From Roseiarcus sp043784465 (GTDB lineage: Bacteria; Pseudomonadota; Alphaproteobacteria; Rhizobiales; Beijerinckiaceae), in the NCBI GenBank assembly GCA_043784465.1, contig JAYVYJ010000032.1, positions 1 to 10,131 on the forward strand: a stretch of 10,131 bases of DNA, in the 5' to 3' direction. Below are positions 6,992 to 10,131 of the stretch, piece by piece. The position numbers and the translations under genes are program-made. Each line of letters begins with the position of its first letter. The first letter of the stretch is position 1. The notes below the pieces were generated by a model. The model was not told the DNA's origin and ran no database searches. It saw nothing but the letters and a program-made list of their open reading frames with translations.

Positions 6992-7758
6992 GCGCGGCGC
7001 TTCTGGAAGTTGTCGGCCTGCACAAGCGCTTCCTGGGGTTGCGCGCGCTCGACGACGTCAGCTTCGTGCTGAAGGCGGGCGACATCACCTCGCTGATCGG
7101 CCCCAATGGCGCCGGCAAGACCACGATGTTCAACTGCATCACCGGCATGATCGCGCCGACGGAGGGCGCCGTGCGGTTCGAGGGGCAGGACATCGCCGGG
7201 GCCGGAGCGCACCGGATTTCGCGCCTCGGAATCGCCCGCACGTTCCAGAACCTCGCGCTGTTCGGCGGCCTGACGGTGTTGGAGAATCTGATGATGGGAG
7301 CCTACAGCCAAGGCCGCACCGGATTGCTGGAAGGCGCATGGCTCAGCGGGCGGGCGCGGCGCGAACGTCGCGAGGCCGAGGCCGCCGCCCGTGAAACGCT
7401 GGCCTTCCTGGGTATGGAGGCGACGGCCAATCTCTCGCCCGCCGAACTGCCCTATGGCCGCCAGAAACAGATCGAATTTGGACGCGCGCTGATGCAGCGC
7501 GGCCGCCTGTTGCTGCTCGACGAACCCATGGCTGGCATGAGCGCCGCCGAGAAGGGCGAGATGACGACGCTGATCCGCCGCGTGCGCCGTGATCTCGGCC
7601 TCACGGTGCTGATCGTCGAGCACGACATTCCCGTCATCATGAACATTTCGGACAAAATCGTGGTGCTGGATTTCGGCCGCAATATCGCAGAAGGCACGCC
7701 GCAAGAGGTGCGCGCCAACCCAGCGGTGATAGCGGCTTATCTGGGCGCGGAAGCCTAA
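6988..7758 (+). CDS. livG: ABC transporter ATP-binding protein (LivG type)
   Basis: 256-residue second ATPase of the importer, forming the expected heterodimer with the LivF-type subunit. Walker A GPNGAGKTT at 38-46, Q-loop Gln87 in ARTFQNLALF, signature LPYGRQK at 154-160 (the degenerate LxYG form usual in LivG), Walker B LLLLDE at 174-179, D-loop MAGMS, and switch His212 in VEHD. The C-terminus EGTPQEVRANPAVIAAYLG is the LivG tail. The pairing of a consensus signature with Gln switch (LivF) and a degenerate signature with His switch (LivG) suggests two non-equivalent ATP sites. The ATG overlaps the previous stop by four bases, with GGGAG seven bases before it. It is the last + strand gene; no classical terminator follows. 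Confidence 0.93.
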   Translation: MSAALLEVVGLHKRFLGLRALDDVSFVLKAGDITSLIGPNGAGKTTMFNCITGMIAPTEGAVRFEGQDIAGAGAHRISRLGIARTFQNLALFGGLTVLENLMMGAYSQGRTGLLEGAWLSGRARRERREAEAAARETLAFLGMEATANLSPAELPYGRQKQIEFGRALMQRGRLLLLDEPMAGMSAAEKGEMTTLIRRVRRDLGLTVLIVEHDIPVIMNISDKIVVLDFGRNIAEGTPQEVRANPAVIAAYLGAEA

Positions 7759-7781
7759 AACGAATTGCCTTCCACCGCCTC

Positions 7782-7834
7782 GCGCGGGCGTGGACGCCCG
7801 CGCTCCGGGGAACGCGGACGTCCAAGCCCGCTCC
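7782..7834. repeat. GC-rich palindromic repeat, two related units
   Basis: Unit 1 has a perfect 9-bp stem (7782-7790 with 7795-7803) around a TGGA loop, followed by TCC. Unit 2 (7814-7834) repeats the pattern with changes: GCGGACGTCC, then AAGCCCGCTCC, matching unit 1 at 17 of 21 aligned positions with a 2-base deletion. A further short hairpin, GGCG-CTTT-CGCC, is at 7844-7855. No T-tract follows on either strand, so this is not a classical intrinsic terminator. It sits between two convergent genes, a favoured place for REP-like dispersed elements. Whether it is dispersed in the genome cannot be seen here. Confidence 0.55.
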
Positions 7835-7881
7835 CGCCGCGCGGGCGCTTTCGCCGGAAACCGTAGGAGAAGATCCCCGCC

Positions 7882-8829
7882 TCAGAGCTTCCAATGCTCG
7901 GGGATCGCCCGATAGCGCGTGCCGTCCGCCTCGATATGCGAGAAGGCGGGGAAGTTCATGTGCGCGCCCGCGACCAGCGTCTTGTCGGCGCTGACCCGAT
8001 CCAAAATCACCTTGCGCGTCGCCGAAGCCTGATCGGGATCGACGTCGAAAGCGACGGTCGCCTCGGGGTGGGCGAACTGGATCGTGGGCGAATGAATGAT
8101 GTCGCCCCAGATCAGCAGCGAGTCTTTGCCCGACGAGATCATATAGCCCGTGTGCCCCGGCGTATGGCCGGGCAGCGCGAGCGACGAAATCCCCGGCAAA
8201 ACCTCGCCGTCCTTCTCGAACGTGCGCATCGCCTTCTGATAAGGCTTGGAGGCTGCGCGGGCGGCCTGGAAGAAGCCCTGATCGGCCGCCTTGGCGCGCG
8301 ACATGATACCGTCGTCCCACCAGAACTTCGTCTCCGCCGCGTTGACGATGAACTCCGCCTTGGTGAAGCGCGCCGCGCCGTCGCCCGTGGTCAGCGCGCC
8401 GACATGATCCGCATGAAGATGGGTCAGCACCACCGCGTCGAAATCTTCCGGCTTATAGCCGGCGGCGGCGAGGCGCTCGGGGAATTTGGCGAGCGTCGGC
8501 GCGAACCCCGCAATGGTCCCGGCGTCGATCAGCACCAGCTTGTCGCCGGTGTTGACGACAAAGGCGTTGACGTCGAACCGCACCGTGTCGCCGGTCGGGC
8601 GAAAGTCCTTGGCGAGCAGTTTGTCCGCCTCGGCGGGCTCGATGTGGCTGAAAATCTTGACCGGCGCGTCGAGGTAGCCGTCAGAAAACGCCACGACCTC
8701 GAAGTCGCCGATCTTCATGCGGTAGACGGGCGAGGTCGCATCGCCCAAAGGGGCCTTGGCCAGGGCCGGGATGGCGGCGAACGCAGCGGCCCCGCCACGA
8801 ACGAACGTCGAGTGGTCATCATGAGACAT
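7882..8829 (-). CDS. MBL-fold metallohydrolase, methyl-parathion-hydrolase-like, probably frameshifted at its N-terminus
   Basis: 315-residue metallo-beta-lactamase-fold hydrolase. The metal-binding motif THLHADHVG gives His137, His139, Asp141 and His142; His222 (in PGHTPGHTG), Asp243 (in WGDIIHS) and a late His in AGAHMNFPAF complete a two-metal site. The opening YRMKIGDFEVVAFSDG, the NAFVVNTGDKLVLIDAG strand pair and the closing SHIEADGTRYRAIPEHW pattern match the methyl parathion hydrolase/lactonase-like branch as I remember it; the natural substrate is unknown. As read, the N-terminus (MSHDDHSTFVRGGAAAF) lacks twin arginines and its ATG touches GGAGGAG with no spacing. In the next frame, ATG at 8822 is seven bases from the same Shine-Dalgarno sequence and encodes MMTTRRSFVAG; one extra G in the run at 8790-8793 would join it to AAAFAAIPALAKA, making a normal Tat signal and a 313-residue protein. 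It converges with the transporter operon and lies downstream of rpsA, behind rpsA's terminator. Confidence 0.88.
   Translation of the reverse strand: MSHDDHSTFVRGGAAAFAAIPALAKAPLGDATSPVYRMKIGDFEVVAFSDGYLDAPVKIFSHIEPAEADKLLAKDFRPTGDTVRFDVNAFVVNTGDKLVLIDAGTIAGFAPTLAKFPERLAAAGYKPEDFDAVVLTHLHADHVGALTTGDGAARFTKAEFIVNAAETKFWWDDGIMSRAKAADQGFFQAARAASKPYQKAMRTFEKDGEVLPGISSLALPGHTPGHTGYMISSGKDSLLIWGDIIHSPTIQFAHPEATVAFDVDPDQASATRKVILDRVSADKTLVAGAHMNFPAFSHIEADGTRYRAIPEHWKL
8790..8822 (-). other. Out-of-frame Tat signal segment of the MBL hydrolase
   Basis: Read from 8822 leftward on the - strand this segment encodes MMTTRRSFVAG, which fits the twin-arginine consensus (S/T-R-R-x-F-[hydrophobic]). It is out of frame with the hydrolase body by one base. 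The body immediately downstream supplies the expected hydrophobic region and an AKA cleavage site (AAAFAAIPALAKA). Restoring a fifth G in the G4 run (+ strand C4 at 8790-8793) would fuse the two. It is therefore probably the original start of the gene. Confidence 0.75.
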
Positions 8830-8836
8830 CTCCTCC
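8830..8836 (-). promoter_or_regulatory. Shine-Dalgarno site that argues for the start at 8822
   Basis: GGAGGAG on the - strand. It touches the ATG at 8829 (no spacing) but is seven bases from the ATG at 8822, the normal distance. It thus supports the out-of-frame Tat start over the one that keeps the frame open. Confidence 0.75.
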
Positions 8837-8843
8837 GGTTCAA

Positions 8844-8859
8844 GGCGTCCTAAGACGCC
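8844..8859. other. Small perfect inverted repeat in the hydrolase leader
   Basis: GGCGTC and GACGCC flank a 4-base loop (CTAA on the + strand), just upstream of the hydrolase Shine-Dalgarno site. It could be an operator half-site pair or a 5'-leader hairpin. At 6 bp per arm it could also be chance in GC-rich DNA. Confidence 0.35.
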
Positions 8860-8863
8860 GGTC

Positions 8864-8894
8864 TCTATACGACACCCCTGTGAAGGTGGCGCAA
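8864..8894 (-). promoter_or_regulatory. Possible promoter of the MBL hydrolase
   Basis: On the - strand a TTGCGC at 8894-8889 (-35-like) and TATAGA at 8869-8864 (-10-like) are 19 bases apart, slightly wide. They lie between the rpsA terminator and the hydrolase leader, where a promoter is needed because the terminator should end rpsA transcription. The match is only approximate. Confidence 0.3.
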
Positions 8895-8905
8895 CGCCCG
8901 CCGCT

Positions 8906-8942
8906 TAAAATAAAAAGGCCCGGCCTTGCGAGGCCGGGCCTT
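8906..8942 (-). terminator. Intrinsic terminator of rpsA
   Basis: A perfect 11-bp GC-rich stem (8915-8925 with 8932-8942) encloses the 6-base loop TTGCGA. On the - strand it is followed directly by TTTTTATTTTAA, a classical U-tract. It starts 24 bases past the rpsA stop. On the + strand no T-tract follows, so it works for rpsA only. Confidence 0.93.
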
Positions 8943-8966
8943 CGGTTCAGGCCAAAGCCTGAAAGG

Positions 8967-10131
8967 TCACTTCTTGTCGCGCGCCTTCAAAGCCGCGCCG
9001 AGGATGTCGCCGAGCGAAGCGCCCGAGTCGGCCGAGCCGTACTGCGCGATCGCCTCCTTCTCCTCGGCCATTTCCAGCGCCTTGATCGACACCGCGACCT
9101 TGCGGGCGCGACGGTCGAACTGGGTGATGCGGGCGTCGACTTTTTCTCCGACCGAGAATCGCTCGGGCCGCTGGTCGCCACGGTCGCGGGCGAGTTCGTT
9201 GCGCTTGATGAAGGCCGTCAGGTCGGTTCCCGAAATCTTCACTTCGAGGCCGCCTTCTTTGATCTCCAAAATCTCGCAGGTGACGACGAGCCCCTTGCGC
9301 AGATTGTCGCCCTCCGCGCCCTCCGGCGCCGTGGCGGTTTCCGGCCCGGCCTTCTTGGCGAAGGGGTCGCTCGCCAATTGCTTGACGCCCAGCGCGATGC
9401 GCTCCTTCTCCACGTCGACGTCGAGCACCCGGGCCGACACTTTGTCGCCCTTCTTGTACTCTTCCATCGCCTGCTCGCCGGGTTTGGTCCAGTCGAGGTC
9501 CGACAAATGCACCATGCCGTCCACGTCGCCGTCGAGGCCGATGAACAGGCCGAACTCGGTCTTGTTCTTGACCTCACCCTCGACGTCGGAGCCCACCGGA
9601 TGCGCCTCGATGAAGGCTTCCCACGGATTCTGAAGCGTCTGCTTGAGGCCCAACGAAATGCGGCGCTTGGAAGCGTCCACTTCGAGCACCTGAACCTCGA
9701 CCTCTTGCGAAGTGGAGATGATCTTGCCGGGATGGACGTTCTTCTTGGTCCACGACATTTCCGAGACGTGGATCAGGCCTTCGATGCCCGGCTCCAGTTC
9801 CACGAACGCGCCGTAGTCGGTGATGTTGGTGACGCGGCCTTTCAGCTTCTGATCGACCTGATAGCGCGCCTCGATGTTCGACCACGGGTCGTCCTGAAGC
9901 TGCTTCATGCCCAGCGAGATGCGGTGTGTCTCGTGGTTGATCTTGATGATCCGCACCTTGACCGTCTGGCCGATGTTGAGCACCTCGGTCGGATGATTGA
10001 CGCGGCGCCACGCGATGTCGGTGACATGCAGCAGGCCATCGACGCCGCCCAGGTCCACGAATGCACCGTAATCGGTGATGTTCTTGACCACGCCGTCGAG
10101 AATTTGACCCTCCTTCAGCCCCTGGATCAAC
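8967..10131 (-). CDS. rpsA: 30S ribosomal protein S1, C-terminal part (runs off the window)
   Basis: About 388 codons of the 3' end of rpsA; the 5' part lies beyond 10131. S1 helps the small ribosomal subunit bind mRNA and unfold structured leaders. Four S1 (OB-fold RNA-binding) repeats are visible, at residues about 6-77, 94-164, 181-251 and 278-350 of the fragment; by comparison with the six-repeat protein these are repeats 3-6. Hallmarks are NITDYGAFVDLGGVDGLLHVTD, the IGQTVKV strand, RISLGMKQL and the DPW linkers between repeats. The final repeat is the most divergent (EGGLEVKISGTDLTAFIKRNEL) and is preceded by an acidic Pro/Ala/Glu linker, as usual. The protein ends in a lysine-rich tail (LKARDKK). 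The codon at the window edge is an internal TTG (Leu), not the start. It is followed by its own strong terminator. Confidence 0.97.
   Translation of the reverse strand, partial: LIQGLKEGQILDGVVKNITDYGAFVDLGGVDGLLHVTDIAWRRVNHPTEVLNIGQTVKVRIIKINHETHRISLGMKQLQDDPWSNIEARYQVDQKLKGRVTNITDYGAFVELEPGIEGLIHVSEMSWTKKNVHPGKIISTSQEVEVQVLEVDASKRRISLGLKQTLQNPWEAFIEAHPVGSDVEGEVKNKTEFGLFIGLDGDVDGMVHLSDLDWTKPGEQAMEEYKKGDKVSARVLDVDVEKERIALGVKQLASDPFAKKAGPETATAPEGAEGDNLRKGLVVTCEILEIKEGGLEVKISGTDLTAFIKRNELARDRGDQRPERFSVGEKVDARITQFDRRARKVAVSIKALEMAEEKEAIAQYGSADSGASLGDILGAALKARDKK
9799..10088 (-). repeat. DNA-level echo of the S1 repeat inside rpsA
   Basis: The 35-base segments 9799-9833 and 10054-10088 match at 30 of 35 positions and are 255 bases (85 codons) apart. 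They encode the strand V-T/K-NITDYGAFV-E/D of two successive S1 repeats. The match reflects the protein repeat and shared codon choice, not a mobile element. Confidence 0.75.

Noticed and set aside
7759..7881. Intrinsic terminator for the transporter operon
   Set aside because: Stable hairpins are present, but no T-tract follows any of them on either strand.
8967..10131. Mobile or tandem-repeat DNA suggested by the near-identical 35-base segments
   Set aside because: The spacing of 85 codons and the encoded NITDYGAFV strand show that this is the ordinary S1 domain repeat of rpsA.

Overview
The window looks like chromosomal DNA of a GC-rich alphaproteobacterium, probably in the Hyphomicrobiales (Rhizobiales). 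I infer this from the strong G/C bias at third codon positions, the sequence style of the ribosomal protein S1 fragment at the right end, and a catabolic ligase/crotonase cluster tied to a branched-chain-amino-acid-type ABC transporter, a pairing common in Bradyrhizobium/Rhodopseudomonas/Beijerinckiaceae-like genomes. The genus cannot be fixed from the sequence alone.

Left and centre (about 22-7758, all + strand): eight tightly packed genes that look like one transcription unit. First comes a three-gene CoA-thioester module: an AMP-forming acyl-CoA ligase, a protein with two NTF2/SnoaL-like halves, and an enoyl-CoA hydratase/isomerase (crotonase) with both catalytic glutamates. A 37-base gap with a strong Shine-Dalgarno sequence leads to a complete HAAT-family importer: periplasmic binding protein, LivH-type and LivM-type permeases, and LivF-type then LivG-type ATPases. 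The other junctions are 3- or 9-base gaps or overlaps of 1-4 bases. The simplest reading is a substrate-dedicated pathway: the transporter brings in an organic acid, the ligase makes its CoA thioester, and the crotonase (perhaps with the NTF2-like protein) works on the thioester. The substrate is not identifiable from sequence.

Intergenic 7759-7881: a convergent junction holding GC-rich palindromic repeat units but no gene.

Right side (- strand): a metallo-beta-lactamase-fold hydrolase of the methyl-parathion-hydrolase-like type (7882-8829), then the 3' two-thirds or so of rpsA (ribosomal protein S1, four S1 repeats visible, running off the window), which ends in a textbook intrinsic terminator at 8906-8942.

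The most striking single observation is in the hydrolase. The only ORF-compatible start gives an N-terminus without a twin-arginine motif and an ATG touching its Shine-Dalgarno sequence. One frame over, correctly spaced from the same Shine-Dalgarno sequence, lies ATG-ATG followed by a perfect Tat motif (TRRSFV). That frame joins the rest of the protein if one G is restored in a G4 run. This is either a real signal-peptide-killing frameshift or a one-base sequence error.

I found no transcriptional regulator, tRNA, rRNA, CRISPR array, transposase or integrase in the window. I saw no clearly undescribed system; the least understood component is the tandem NTF2-like protein.
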